Origin: Pseudomonadota bacterium
GTDB taxonomy: Bacteria > Pseudomonadota > Gammaproteobacteria > Xanthomonadales > Rhodanobacteraceae
Assembly (NCBI GenBank): GCA_023430685.1
Contig: JAEYZH010000024.1
Location: 1-64,000 of the forward strand
Reading direction: 5' to 3'
Length of the DNA stretch: 64,000 nucleotides
The notes below the pieces were generated by a model. The model was not told the DNA's origin. It saw only the letters and a program-made list of their open reading frames with translations, and ran no database searches. Numbering within the stretch: the stretch's first letter is position 1; every line of letters begins with the position of its first letter. Positions 56,522 through 64,000 of the stretch are shown piece by piece. The translations under genes and the position numbers were made by a program.

Positions 56522-56662
56522 GCGGCGAATCGTAGCAGAACTGGTGCACCGCAGTCGCGGCTTATGGGCTTCCCTTGCGGGCGCGGGTGCGCTGACTTGC
56601 GGTGCGTGATCAGTGTCGCAGCGACGATCCCGTAACGGCAGCGGCATTCGCCGCGCTGCGGC

Positions 56663-56679
56663 GTAGGAAATCTCCGACA
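56663..56679. promoter_or_regulatory. single inverted copy of the GTAAGAC/TTTCCTAC-type motif
   Basis: GTAGGAAATCTCCGACA, whose reverse complement matches the second repeat copy at 38254-38270 in 13 of 17 positions. It lies just before the terminator, about 140 bases upstream of the MESH1-like start. Confidence 0.35.
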
Positions 56680-56681
56680 AG

Positions 56682-56705
56682 AAAAAGCCCCGCTTTGGCG
56701 GGGCT
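56682..56705 (-). terminator. intrinsic terminator after the 2TM coiled gene
   Basis: Eight-base-pair stem AGCCCCGC/GCGGGGCT with TTTG-type loop and a run of five T following on the minus strand. It ends the transcript of the 247-residue membrane protein. Confidence 0.85.
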
Positions 56706-56798
56706 CGATTTCTTCAGTCTAGTTTAGCGGCCGTCAAATCCGACCAGTCTGTTCGTTGGGGGTGTGTGTCATTTGAGAGCTCCCTTTGGGCGACTCAC

Positions 56799-57542
56799 TT
56801 AGCGGCGGAGTCGGTTGCCGAACTTATCCTTTTGGACCTGTCCTTTCGGCTTCTTCGCTTCAAGCTCTTGCGCAATCTCTTTGTCGCGCCTTTCTTGCCA
56901 TGTGGATGCTAAATCTACGAGTTCAATGTACGCCTTGGCATTCGCGATCTGGAAATGCGAGATAAGCGGTCCCAGCACCTTCACAGCCCGGAGCACTCTC
57001 CCTGCTTGTAGGCAGAAAGCGTATTCCTCATCAACAAAGCCTGAATGAACGGCTGCGGCTAGCGACTCTAGACAATCCAGGTACGCGCGTGCCGCGTCGC
57101 TCCATTTTGTGTTGTCAACAATCTGGTTGACCAGGTCGGCCGTAATGGCCTCTCCACCTGCATTGAAGTGTGCATCGATCTTGGACTCGTGCGCGACTTC
57201 TGCAAAGCGATCATTGGTTGCCCTGCTAGCGTCGGCGCTGAAATATCGATAGAACGTTTCGACGCGATTGAACTCCAGATCGGCAATCTGCTTTGCTTTC
57301 GCCTCTGCATGCTGTCGGCGCGCTAGCAATACCGAAAGTAGGCCAGACGAAAGGATGAGCAACGACGCTGCCTTATACGCCGCATCGAAATAATCGCGTC
57401 CGTTTTGGGTCCCAAGACGCAGCCCTATCAGGAATAGAACACAAGCAAGACCCACAGTTCCACAGAATGGCAGCCACACGCGCGGGAGCGCGGCTGGCTG
57501 CACTTGATGCATTCGACTAGGGCCTGCATCCGCTTCACTCAT
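56799..57542 (-). CDS. 2TM protein with long cytoplasmic helical domain (247 aa), accessory gene
   Basis: Two membrane segments near the N-terminus (GTVGLACVLFLIGLRLG and KAASLLILSSGLLSVLLA), then a ~170-residue helical cytoplasmic domain with FYRYFSADASRATNDRFAEV and LDCLESLAAAVHSGFVDEEY; this is the general shape of DUF4760-like proteins. GC content is clearly lower than that of flanking genes and it has its own terminator, so it is a self-contained cargo unit. GGGGAGG precedes the ATG. A role in phage exclusion is possible but unproven. Confidence 0.7.
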   Translation of the reverse strand: MSEADAGPSRMHQVQPAALPRVWLPFCGTVGLACVLFLIGLRLGTQNGRDYFDAAYKAASLLILSSGLLSVLLARRQHAEAKAKQIADLEFNRVETFYRYFSADASRATNDRFAEVAHESKIDAHFNAGGEAITADLVNQIVDNTKWSDAARAYLDCLESLAAAVHSGFVDEEYAFCLQAGRVLRAVKVLGPLISHFQIANAKAYIELVDLASTWQERRDKEIAQELEAKKPKGQVQKDKFGNRLRR

Positions 57543-57692
57543 TCAGCCACGCCTCCCCTGTGATTAAGTGTTTCACGGTCCACGGACGCTGTCCAACCGC
57601 GTGCCGGAGGCAGCGCGCACGCACGTATAGCCATCCCGCTAGCAATTCTCGTGCCGCATCGACAGCCCGCCTCAACGCGGGCTCAGCGCTGC

Positions 57693-57732
57693 TTTACCTT
57701 TTGGTATTGACATAGCATTACCGTTTGGTAAT
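57693..57732. promoter_or_regulatory. two repressor operators over the rightward early promoter
   Basis: Operator 4 (57693-57708) is TTTACC-TTTT-GGTATT; operator 5 (57717-57732) is ATTACC-GTTT-GGTAAT. They share the consensus of the three sites at 54772-54826 and are again 24 bases apart centre to centre. Confidence 0.75.
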
Positions 57733-57734
57733 AT
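57707..57734 (+). promoter_or_regulatory. rightward early promoter (PL-like)
   Basis: TTGACA (57707-57712), 16-base spacer, TAATAT (57729-57734): a near-consensus sigma-70 promoter covered by operators 4 and 5. The predicted start near 57741 gives a ~32-base leader with a small hairpin (GGCCGA/TCGGCC) before GGGAGAG and the first ATG. Confidence 0.85.
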
Positions 57735-57772
57735 CTCTCCGTGGCCGATCGGGTCGGCCTTGGGAGAGAGTG

Positions 57773-58474
57773 ATGGAAGCACACTGCGTCCAGCCCACCA
57801 TCCAGCTCGGACGGCGGGTCCACTACGAAGCCGGCTACGGCTGCATCGGCGGCGACGGCCTCATCGTCGCGATCCACGGCAACCCCAACCACGCCCCGCC
57901 CGTCCGGATCGGAGCGATGCGGGTCATCCGCAAGGACGACTGCCGCGTCGACGTGATCCTGTTCGACGGCCGTCGGATGCTCAGCATCCACCAGTGCAGC
58001 ATCGACGCGCCTGGCATCGGCATCAAGCTGCTCGATCGGGTCCACGGCCCCGAGCTGATCGAAGTCGCGAAGCGCAACGCCGCGAGGTACGAAGCCGACC
58101 GGGTCATCGCCGAGGCGAAGGCCGCCGAAGACTTCAAGCGGAACGAAGCCTCGCGCGTCATCGAGAACCCGCCGCTCTTCTACTGGAACGGCATCAAGGA
58201 TGCGAAGGGCCAGAAGCTGCAGCCGTGCTGGTACAGCGGCGGTCAGCCGGGCGACGAAATCACCATCTACGCCCGCGACTACACGCACTTCAGCCCCACG
58301 GTGCGCGCCTGCTTCAGGGTCGAGAACAACAGCGACCTCATGACCGATTACTTCGAGCAGGATCGGATCCGGGTCATTCCCGAGCATCCGCTCTACGCGA
58401 AGGTCAGGGAAGCGCTCGAAGCGCAGAACGCGCACCGGGAAAAGATGGGCGCCAAGCGCCGGAGCGCGGCATGA
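57773..58474 (+). CDS. first early-operon protein (233 aa), unknown
   Basis: Has LGRRVHYEAGYGCIGGDGLI, a beta segment MRVIRKDDCRVDVILFDGRR, a helical middle (RVIAEAKAAEDFKRNEASRV) and a C-terminal ITIYARDYTHFSPTVRACFR. First product of the rightward early operon, the position of N in lambda, but it lacks the short Arg-rich form of N. GGGAGAG precedes the ATG. Confidence 0.7.
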   Translation: MEAHCVQPTIQLGRRVHYEAGYGCIGGDGLIVAIHGNPNHAPPVRIGAMRVIRKDDCRVDVILFDGRRMLSIHQCSIDAPGIGIKLLDRVHGPELIEVAKRNAARYEADRVIAEAKAAEDFKRNEASRVIENPPLFYWNGIKDAKGQKLQPCWYSGGQPGDEITIYARDYTHFSPTVRACFRVENNSDLMTDYFEQDRIRVIPEHPLYAKVREALEAQNAHREKMGAKRRSAA

Positions 58475-58794
58475 CCGCCCCGGTGGATGTGCTGGCGGTG
58501 CGCGCGATCCAGTTCGCCCCGTGCGACGGTTTCGGCGACGCCGGCCGATCGGCGACGCTACTGGACGATGCTGGCGAGGTGGTCGGCACGGGCTACGGCG
58601 AGACTGACGACGAAGCCGTGATCGAGGCCCTGACGGACTTCGGCATGAGCTGGGACGACGCCTTCGACTTCGACGCGCGCGCCTTGATCGCCCACGCCCG
58701 CCGGCACGACGAGCCGCATGCAGACGACGACAGCCGCGCGGAGTTCCCCCGTGGTGAGTTCCCGCCGTGCGCCAACGTCGGGCCGCTGGCATGA
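58471..58794 (+). CDS. small acidic protein (107 aa)
   Basis: An acidic soluble protein with a beta start (VLAVRAIQFAPCDGFGDAG) and Asp/Glu-rich tail. ATGA overlap with the previous gene. No family recognised. Confidence 0.6.
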   Translation: MTAPVDVLAVRAIQFAPCDGFGDAGRSATLLDDAGEVVGTGYGETDDEAVIEALTDFGMSWDDAFDFDARALIAHARRHDEPHADDDSRAEFPRGEFPPCANVGPLA

Positions 58795-59066
58795 GCGCCT
58801 TTCACTTTCATCATCGGTTTGCGATCGACGGCCGCGCACTGGTCGCGACCATTTCGGAGGTCAACGGTCGCCTTTTCGTTGACCGCATCGCTCAGGTAGT
58901 CAAGCGGCCGCGCGCATATGGCGAAGTGCAGCGCAAAATCTGGCCGAAAGAGAAGCCGAACGCGATCGCGCGCGCCGCCCTTGAAAACTTGGGCGCGGAC
59001 GGGCGCGGCTCGATCGAAGATGAAAAAGCCGCCGCCCTCGCGCGCTGCAAAGGCGGTGCGGCATGA
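58791..59066 (+). CDS. small protein (91 aa), early operon
   Basis: Starts AFHFHHRFAIDGRALVATIS, then a helical C-terminus (NAIARAALENLGADG). ATGA overlaps on both sides show translation coupling in a tightly packed early operon. Function unknown. Confidence 0.6.
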   Translation: MSAFHFHHRFAIDGRALVATISEVNGRLFVDRIAQVVKRPRAYGEVQRKIWPKEKPNAIARAALENLGADGRGSIEDEKAAALARCKGGAA

Positions 59067-59413
59067 ACGCCTACGACCGCTGGCTCGTCGGCCCATACGT
59101 CGACGCGCCGGAACCGCCCGAGCCTACTGACGAGCAGCTGGAACAGGCCGTCGACGATGTCGCCGAGCGCGGCGGCGACGAGCTGCTGATCGCCATGCGC
59201 GATGACGGCTTCTACCTCGACAACCTGCGCGCAGTGATTGTCGCCCGCACGCCGGCGGCGAAAGCCCGTGCATGCGACGCCGTGCGCCAAGCGTTCCAGC
59301 TGCTGCACGGCGATCGGATCGACACCGAGGCGCAGCGCATCGCTGCAGCCGCAATCCAGCAATCGAAAGACGACGCGGCCGAGTACGCCGCGGAATGCGC
59401 GGAGGACTGCTGA
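59063..59413 (+). CDS. small acidic helical protein (116 aa)
   Basis: Acidic start (PEPPEPTDEQLEQAVDDVAE), then helices (AKARACDAVRQAFQLLHGD) and an acidic end with two Cys. Coupled to its neighbours by overlaps. No family recognised. Confidence 0.6.
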   Translation: MNAYDRWLVGPYVDAPEPPEPTDEQLEQAVDDVAERGGDELLIAMRDDGFYLDNLRAVIVARTPAAKARACDAVRQAFQLLHGDRIDTEAQRIAAAAIQQSKDDAAEYAAECAEDC

Positions 59414-59721
59414 TGAACGCTCACGTGCACTACCTGCGCCCGGCGGCGGTCGAGCACCACGTTCGCAGGGTGGTCCAGCGCATGGGCGCTGATCCCGACA
59501 CGACGAAGAAGGCGGTCCAACGCGCCGCACTCGCGATTCGCACGGGAGACACGGCTCACCGGGCCATTGTGGCCGGCGTCGAAGTTGCCGCGGCCACGAT
59601 GGCGATCGAGCGCCGCCGCACGCGCGCACAGAGCGAGCCGCCCTCGATTCTTCGCTGCATCGCAATCTTGGTCGCGACCATCGCGGCGCTCCTGCTGATC
59701 GCCGCGGTGACGGGCGGCTGA
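59413..59721 (+). CDS. small membrane protein (102 aa)
   Basis: Helical first two thirds (TTKKAVQRAALAIRTGDTAH) and a C-terminal membrane segment (ILRCIAILVATIAALLLIAA). A tail-anchored protein; function unknown. Starts at TGATG with the previous stop. Confidence 0.6.
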   Translation: MNAHVHYLRPAAVEHHVRRVVQRMGADPDTTKKAVQRAALAIRTGDTAHRAIVAGVEVAAATMAIERRRTRAQSEPPSILRCIAILVATIAALLLIAAVTGG

Positions 59722-59722
59722 C

Positions 59723-59932
59723 ATGGAACGCATCTCGCGCATGACCGGAACACTCGCCGCATGCCCTGGCTGCGGCGGCCAGCCCAAGCACGTCGAGCGC
59801 TTCGGCTATGGCGGAACCCACTGGCTCGAATGCCCGCCCTGCGGCACCCGCACCCCGAAATTCCAGACGCTCAACGAAGCGGTCGAGGCGTGGGAACGCA
59901 GCGAAACCAAGCAACAAGGAGTAGCCGCATGA
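59723..59932 (+). CDS. Lar-like zinc-ribbon protein (restriction-alleviation type)
   Basis: A 69-residue protein with LAACPGCGGQPKHVERFG, HWLECPPCGTRTPKF and LNEAVEAWERSE: CPxCG, a second C-x2-C and a C-terminal A-x2-W. This is the layout of Lar-family proteins, known to lower type I restriction. ATGA overlap with the next gene. Confidence 0.7.
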   Translation: MERISRMTGTLAACPGCGGQPKHVERFGYGGTHWLECPPCGTRTPKFQTLNEAVEAWERSETKQQGVAA

Positions 59933-60906
59933 ATGCACAAACCATCGAGCGCGAAGTCCCCGGGATGGTCGCCGAGCAGGGCATGGTCAGCATGCTCAAC
60001 CGCTCGGAGATCGAGCAACAGATCGCGACCGCACGGCGCTTCCCGCGCTCCATCAAGCGCTTCCGTGACGAGGCGCTGCAGATGGTCACGCTGAGCGAGT
60101 CGGTCGCCGAGCAGTGCATCTACGCGCTGCCGCGTGACGGCAAGACGATCGAGGGTCCGAGCGCGCGCTTCGCCGAAGTCGTCGCTTCGGCATGGGGTAA
60201 CTGCCGCGCCGGCGCGCGCGTCGTTGACGACTCGGGCGAGTTCGTCACCGCGCAGGGCGTATTCCACGACCTCGAGCGCAACGTCGCGATCACGTACGAG
60301 GTGCAACGCCGCATCACGAACAAGCACGGCAAGCGCTACAACGCCGACATGATCGGCGTGACCGCGAACGCGGCGTGCTCGATCGCGCTGCGCAACGCGA
60401 TCCTGAAAGGCGTCCCGAAGGCGTTCTGGGACGACATGTACGGCGCCGCGCGGCAGGTCATCATGGGCGACATCCAGACGCTCGCGAATCGCCGCGCATC
60501 GACGATCGCGGCCTTCCAGAAGTTCGGTGTCCTGCCAGAACAAATCATTGCGAAGCTCGATGTCGCCGGCGTCGAGGACATCACGCTCGAACACCTGGTC
60601 GTGCTCCGTGGCCTGCTGACCGCGATCAAGGAAGGCGACACCACGGTCGAGGAAACCTTCCCCGCGATTGCCGGACCGGCGCGCGGCGAGCTCGCGCCCT
60701 ACCCGGCCGAGACCTTCAGCACCAATCTCCCCAAGTGGAGCGAGGCGATTAAGGCCGGCAAGAAGACGCCGCACGAGATCATCGCGATGGTGTCCAGCAA
60801 GGGCACGCTCAGCGAGCAGCAGCGCCAGGCGATCCAAGCCTGCGCGGAACTGCAGGGCGAAGCCGACACGGACGCTACGGCGCAGGCCGAAGGCGGTGCA
60901 GCATGA
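59929..60906 (+). CDS. candidate single-strand annealing/recombination protein (325 aa)
   Basis: Directly precedes the YqaJ-type exonuclease with an ATGA overlap, the usual place of the annealing partner (RecT/Beta role). The sequence has SLSESV-type VTLSESVAEQCIYALPRDGK, IEGPSARFAEVVASAWGNCR, VFHDLERNVAITYEVQRRIT and IALRNAILKGVPKAFWDDMY; the IEGPSxRFAE segment occurs in a phage family of this context. I cannot place it in RecT, Erf or Sak families by sequence alone, so the annealing role is inference. Confidence 0.65.
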   Translation: MNAQTIEREVPGMVAEQGMVSMLNRSEIEQQIATARRFPRSIKRFRDEALQMVTLSESVAEQCIYALPRDGKTIEGPSARFAEVVASAWGNCRAGARVVDDSGEFVTAQGVFHDLERNVAITYEVQRRITNKHGKRYNADMIGVTANAACSIALRNAILKGVPKAFWDDMYGAARQVIMGDIQTLANRRASTIAAFQKFGVLPEQIIAKLDVAGVEDITLEHLVVLRGLLTAIKEGDTTVEETFPAIAGPARGELAPYPAETFSTNLPKWSEAIKAGKKTPHEIIAMVSSKGTLSEQQRQAIQACAELQGEADTDATAQAEGGAA

Positions 60907-62633
60907 AGACGCTGCAACTGGTCCAAGGGGACCCGGAGTGGCACGCGCACCGCGCTGCGCACTTCAACGCCAGCGACGCGCCCGCAATGCTCGGCGTCTC
61001 GCCCTACAAGACGCGCACGCAGCTGCTGCGCGAACTCGCCACCGGCGTCGCCCGCGAGTTCAGCGACTACGTGCAGGAGCGCGTCATCGACCCGGGCCAT
61101 GCGTTCGAGGCGAACGCGCGCGCCATCGCCGAGGAAATCATCGGCGAAGAGCTCTATCCCTGCACCGGCAGTGAGGGGCGGTTCTCGGCCAGCTTCGACG
61201 GCCTGACGCTCATGGGCGACATCGCCTTCGAGCACAAGTCGATGAACGCCGAGCTGCGGCAGGCGATCAAGGACGCGAACGAACGCGGTGCCGCGCTCCC
61301 AGAACCCTACCGCGTGCAGATGGAACAGCAGTGCATGGTCAGCGGCGCCGAGCGCGTGCTGTTCATGGCTTCTCGCTGGTCCGACGAAGGGAAGCTGCTC
61401 GAGGAAGCGCATTGCTGGTACACGCCGGACCCGGCGCTGCGCAAGCGCATCGTGGCGGGCTGGGCACAGTTCGAGCGCGACCTCGCCGACTACAAGCCAG
61501 AGCCCGCCGCGGCGCCTGCGCCGGTCGCGCGCCAGGTCGAGGGATTCGGCGCCCTGTCCCTCCGGATCGAAGGTCGCGTGCTGGCCTCGAACCTCGACGC
61601 ATTCAAGGCAGGGGCCGAGGCGTTCATCGCGCGGCTTCCGAAGCCGGACGAACTGCAGACCGACCAGGACTTCGCCGACGCCGATGCCGCGGTGAAGGCC
61701 TGCGCCGAGGCGGAATCGCGGATCAAGGCCGCGAAGGATGCCGCGCAGGCGCAAATGGCCGACGTCGACGCGGCGTTCCGGCTCGCCGACGCAATCACGG
61801 AATCGATCCGTACTGCGCGCCTCGCGCTCGACAAGGCGGTCAAGTCCGAGAAGGAGGTGCGCAAGGCTCAGATCGTCGACCGCGGCCGGCTGGCCGTCGT
61901 GGACCACTACGCGATCATCAACGCGACCCTCGGCAAGCATGCGATCCATCCGCCGCAGTCGCTCCAGCTGAACATCGGCGCCGCGATCAAAGGCCTGCGC
62001 ACGATCGCGAGCATTACGGATGCCGTCGACACGGCCGTCGCGTCGGCGAAGATCGAAGCCAGCCAGCGCGCAGAATGCGTGCGCGCGTGCATGGCGGTGC
62101 TGGATGCCGCGCCTGCTGCCGATCATCCGGCGCTGTTCCCGGACCGCGTGGCGCTCTGCGCCGAGAAGACCGCAGACGACCTGCGCAACCTGGTCGCCGC
62201 ACGCATCGCCGAGCACGAGAAGCGCGAAGCAGCGCGGCTCGAGCAGGAGCGTGAGCGCATCCGCAAGGAAGAGGCGGAGAAGCTGGCGCGCGAGCAGGCT
62301 GGCACACAGAACACCACGAGGGCCGTTGAAGCCGAGCAGCAGTCGCCCGCTGCCGGCCGAGGCATGGGCGACTCAACCCGGGAGCTTCGGGCGGCTGGAG
62401 AACCGGGGATTGGTATAGCGAAACCGACCTCTCCTGTCGCTCGCATCAAGCTCGGCGACATCAATGCCCGCATCGCGCCGCTGTCGATCACCGCGGACGG
62501 ACTGGCGCAACTCGGCTTCCGCGCAGTCGGCACCAGCGGTGCCGCCAAGCTCTACAGCGAATCCGACTGGCCCGCGATCTGCGCCGCACTCGCGAAGGTC
62601 ATCGAGAGCGCGGCGCTCAAGGAGGCTGCGTGA
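60903..62633 (+). CDS. YqaJ/lambda-exonuclease-like nuclease with long C-terminal extension (576 aa)
   Basis: Processes DNA ends to single strands for recombination. The N-terminal ~200 residues are a YqaJ nuclease: FNASDAPAMLGVSPYKTRTQ, GHAFEANARAIAEEIIGEEL with the Glu, ASFDGLTLMGDIAFEHKSMN with the Asp and E-x-K, and YRVQMEQQCMVSGAERVLFM. The extension contains helices (FADADAAVKACAEAESRIKA), a coiled coil (KREAARLEQERERIRKEEAE) and a C-terminal IKLGDINARIAPLSITADGL domain. The extension makes it more than twice the usual size and may bind the partner or DNA. Confidence 0.88.
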   Translation: MKTLQLVQGDPEWHAHRAAHFNASDAPAMLGVSPYKTRTQLLRELATGVAREFSDYVQERVIDPGHAFEANARAIAEEIIGEELYPCTGSEGRFSASFDGLTLMGDIAFEHKSMNAELRQAIKDANERGAALPEPYRVQMEQQCMVSGAERVLFMASRWSDEGKLLEEAHCWYTPDPALRKRIVAGWAQFERDLADYKPEPAAAPAPVARQVEGFGALSLRIEGRVLASNLDAFKAGAEAFIARLPKPDELQTDQDFADADAAVKACAEAESRIKAAKDAAQAQMADVDAAFRLADAITESIRTARLALDKAVKSEKEVRKAQIVDRGRLAVVDHYAIINATLGKHAIHPPQSLQLNIGAAIKGLRTIASITDAVDTAVASAKIEASQRAECVRACMAVLDAAPAADHPALFPDRVALCAEKTADDLRNLVAARIAEHEKREAARLEQERERIRKEEAEKLAREQAGTQNTTRAVEAEQQSPAAGRGMGDSTRELRAAGEPGIGIAKPTSPVARIKLGDINARIAPLSITADGLAQLGFRAVGTSGAAKLYSESDWPAICAALAKVIESAALKEAA

Positions 62634-63211
62634 TGCGCGCCCTTTTCCTGGACACGGAAACGACCGGTATGCCGGACTTCGGCGCGCCGTCCGAATCGCC
62701 GCAACAGCCGCACATCGTCCAACTGGCAGCCGCGCTGGTCGACGTCGACATGCGCAGGACGATCGCCAGCGTCGATTTGGTCGTGAAGCCGGAGGGATGG
62801 GAGATCCCGGCCGAGGTCACCGCGATCCACGGAATCACGACGGAGCACGCCGCCGACGTCGGAGTTCCCGAAACCTTGGCGATCGAGGCGCTACTCGCGC
62901 TCTGGCGCTCTGCGCAGGTCCGCATCGGCCACAACGAATCCTTCGACGCGCGCATCGTGCGCATCGGCCTGAAGCGATTCCAGGACGACGTGATTGCCGA
63001 TGCGTGGAAGGCATTCCCGGCCGAATGCACGATGCGGCAGGCTCGGCCGATCTGCGCGTTGCCGAAGAGCAAGGCGCCGACTCTTGCCGAGGCGCACGCC
63101 ATTCTGTGCGGCTCGCCGCTTCATGGAGCGCATTCCGCGCTCGGCGACATGCTCGGCTGCATGGCCGTCTACTGGGCTCTGCGCGATCGCGAAGCAATGG
63201 CGGTGGCGTGA
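62633..63211 (+). CDS. DnaQ-like 3'-5' exonuclease (DEDDh)
   Basis: A 192-residue exonuclease: FLDTETTGMPDFGAP (motif I, DxE), IRIGHNESFDARIVRIGLK (motif II with Asp) and HGAHSALGDMLGCMAVYWAL (motif III, H-x4-D). Trims DNA or RNA 3' ends. Starts at TGATG with the exonuclease stop; last or late gene of the recombination operon. Confidence 0.88.
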   Translation: MRALFLDTETTGMPDFGAPSESPQQPHIVQLAAALVDVDMRRTIASVDLVVKPEGWEIPAEVTAIHGITTEHAADVGVPETLAIEALLALWRSAQVRIGHNESFDARIVRIGLKRFQDDVIADAWKAFPAECTMRQARPICALPKSKAPTLAEAHAILCGSPLHGAHSALGDMLGCMAVYWALRDREAMAVA

Positions 63212-63723
63212 TGGCGAACAACGGCCACCAGCCGGGCATGATCCTGAAGCCGCTGATCGCATTCGGGCGCACGCCGAGCGACTGCTGGACTTGGCTCGGG
63301 AACCACGACGCTGCCGGCGTTCCGACGAAGACCTATCTCGGCCAGCACATGCCGGCGCGCCGCTGGCTCTGGATGCAGCTTTTCGGCCCCGTTCCGGACG
63401 GTCTCGTCATCACGACGATGCCAGTGTGCGGCAACAAGGCGTGCATGAATCCGCAGCACTTCCGCGCCTGTCATCAAGCGCATGCGAATCGCGCAAGCGT
63501 GCAAACGGTGCTGATGCCCGCCGACGTGATCGAAATCCGTCGCGCGAAGAAAGATCGCGGCCCGAACACCGCGCGCGTGCTCGCCGAGAAGATCGGATGC
63601 AGTCAGCAGGCGATCCGCGACATCTGGCGTGGTCGCTCATGGGGCGCGCCGAACCCGAATTACGGACCCCGAATTCCCCCTGGCAGCCCTGCGCCAGAAG
63701 CCGCGGCGCCTCCCCCGTCGTAG
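63211..63723 (+). CDS. HNH-like endonuclease homologue, metal site partly degenerate (170 aa)
   Basis: Resembles the phage HNH family with CWTWLGNHDAAGVPTKTYLG, ARRWLWMQLFGPVPDGLVIT and CGNKACMNPQHFRACHQAHAN: zinc Cys residues and the terminal NP-H-N elements are present, but the first catalytic His usually found just before the CGN turn is replaced (TTMPVCGN). The C-terminus has a helix-turn-helix-like LAEKIGCSQQAIRDIWRGR that could bind DNA. Start shares one base with the previous stop. Confidence 0.72.
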   Translation: MANNGHQPGMILKPLIAFGRTPSDCWTWLGNHDAAGVPTKTYLGQHMPARRWLWMQLFGPVPDGLVITTMPVCGNKACMNPQHFRACHQAHANRASVQTVLMPADVIEIRRAKKDRGPNTARVLAEKIGCSQQAIRDIWRGRSWGAPNPNYGPRIPPGSPAPEAAAPPPS

Positions 63724-63802
63724 CTGGACCCGGCCCGTCGTCGCCGCGGGTACGCAGGGCAAGGCGGCACCAATTCGATTCCCAGGCCAAAGGAGGCCGA
63801 AC

Positions 63803-64000
63803 GTGAGCAACAGCAACAAGACCAACTTCGCCGAGATGATCGGCGAACTCAACGCCGGCGTGTTCTCCGAACAGGTGAACCAGGCGATCAGCGATGTCGC
63901 GCTCGGCGTCGTGACGCAGGGCAAGCCCGGCGAAGTCATCATCAAGCTGTCGCTGAAGCAGATCGGCGAAGGCCAGCAGGTGAGCATCAAGCACAAGCTG
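63803..64000 (+). CDS. start of a phage protein, cut by the window edge
   Basis: GTG start with AAAGGAGG upstream; the first 66 residues (TNFAEMIGELNAGVFSEQVN, then EVIIKLSLKQIGEGQQVSIK) are visible and the gene continues beyond the window. The sequence is like small phage proteins near recombination genes, but no family is assigned. Confidence 0.6.
   Translation, partial: MSNSNKTNFAEMIGELNAGVFSEQVNQAISDVALGVVTQGKPGEVIIKLSLKQIGEGQQVSIKHKL

Larger units (their letters stand above)
9404..64000. mobile_element. lambda-ordered prophage with podovirus-type virion genes, right end outside the window
   Basis: From right to left the gene order is recombination/early-left genes, CI-like repressor, Cro, CII-like, methyltransferases, O-like, P-like, nuclease, RuvC-like, Q-like, holin candidates, endolysin, Rz/Rz1, TerS, TerL, portal, scaffold, capsid, connectors, tail and internal virion proteins, then a giant polyvalent protein. 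This is the lambda genetic order inverted in this window. No tape-measure, sheath, tube or baseplate genes are seen, and internal virion proteins plus a giant ejected-type protein fit a short-tailed virion. The left boundary is placed by gene content, between the phosphatase start (9289) and 9404; no attachment repeat could be confirmed because the right end and integrase are not in view. Confidence 0.9.

Noticed and set aside
10553..64000. Contractile or long non-contractile tail genes
   Set aside because: No sheath, tube, tape-measure or baseplate genes seen; the giant protein is a polyvalent protein rather than a tape measure because it has multiple globular enzyme-like segments.

Overview
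The window is a high-GC chromosome segment of a gammaproteobacterium, most likely of the Xanthomonadales/Lysobacterales (an inference from base composition and from the order uvrC, pgsA, tRNA-Gly, tRNA-Cys, with tRNA-Leu(UAA) further on). The left 9.3 kb is host DNA. The remaining ~54.6 kb is most of one lambda-ordered temperate prophage with podovirus-type virion genes; its right end lies beyond the window.

Host part (1-9.3 kb). A minus-strand cluster encodes a low-molecular-weight tyrosine phosphatase, a thioredoxin-like/NHL-repeat protein, UvrC, PgsA, tRNA-Gly(GCC) and tRNA-Cys(GCA). The tRNA-Leu(UAA), which directly follows these tRNAs in E. coli (glyW-cysT-leuZ), lies 2.9 kb away behind small stress-type genes: an H1-like basic protein, a membrane protein, a metallothionein-like protein and a lipoprotein Cu/Zn superoxide dismutase. 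Leftward of the tRNA-Leu are a small DxDGxVY-type protein related in pattern to a phage gene in this window, and a ferritin-like helical protein.

Prophage part (about 9.4 kb to beyond 64 kb). Read right to left it follows lambda. The early operon (57.77 kb rightward) carries an anti-restriction-like zinc ribbon, a putative annealing protein, a YqaJ/lambda-type exonuclease, a DnaQ-like exonuclease and an HNH-like protein. An immunity region (54.5-55.3 kb) has divergent Cro-like and CI-like genes. Five copies of a 16-bp operator of the form ATTACC-N4-GGTAAT lie over the cro/cI promoters and over the rightward early promoter. The leftward early operon runs through a CII-like protein, a 5mC methyltransferase, a DUF4942-type adenine methyltransferase, an O-like and a P-like replication protein (with candidate iterons inside the O-like gene), a RuvC-like resolvase and a zinc-finger Q-like late regulator. 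The late operon (44.3 down to 10.6 kb) holds lysis genes, terminase, portal, scaffold, major capsid, adaptors, tail/fibre proteins, internal virion proteins and a 2936-residue polyvalent protein with pyrophosphatase-like, RelA/SpoT-like, ParB-like, JAB and zincin-like segments.

Opposite-strand or separately promoted accessory genes ('morons') interrupt these operons: a secreted beta-repeat protein between portal and terminase, a HEPN-like protein between the Q-like gene and the lysis genes, a proline-rich peptide plus 2TM SLATT-like protein, a MESH1-like (p)ppGpp hydrolase, a 2TM coiled protein, and two small membrane/secreted proteins at the left edge. No integrase, excisionase or reverse transcriptase is visible; integrase and the second attachment site probably lie past the right end.
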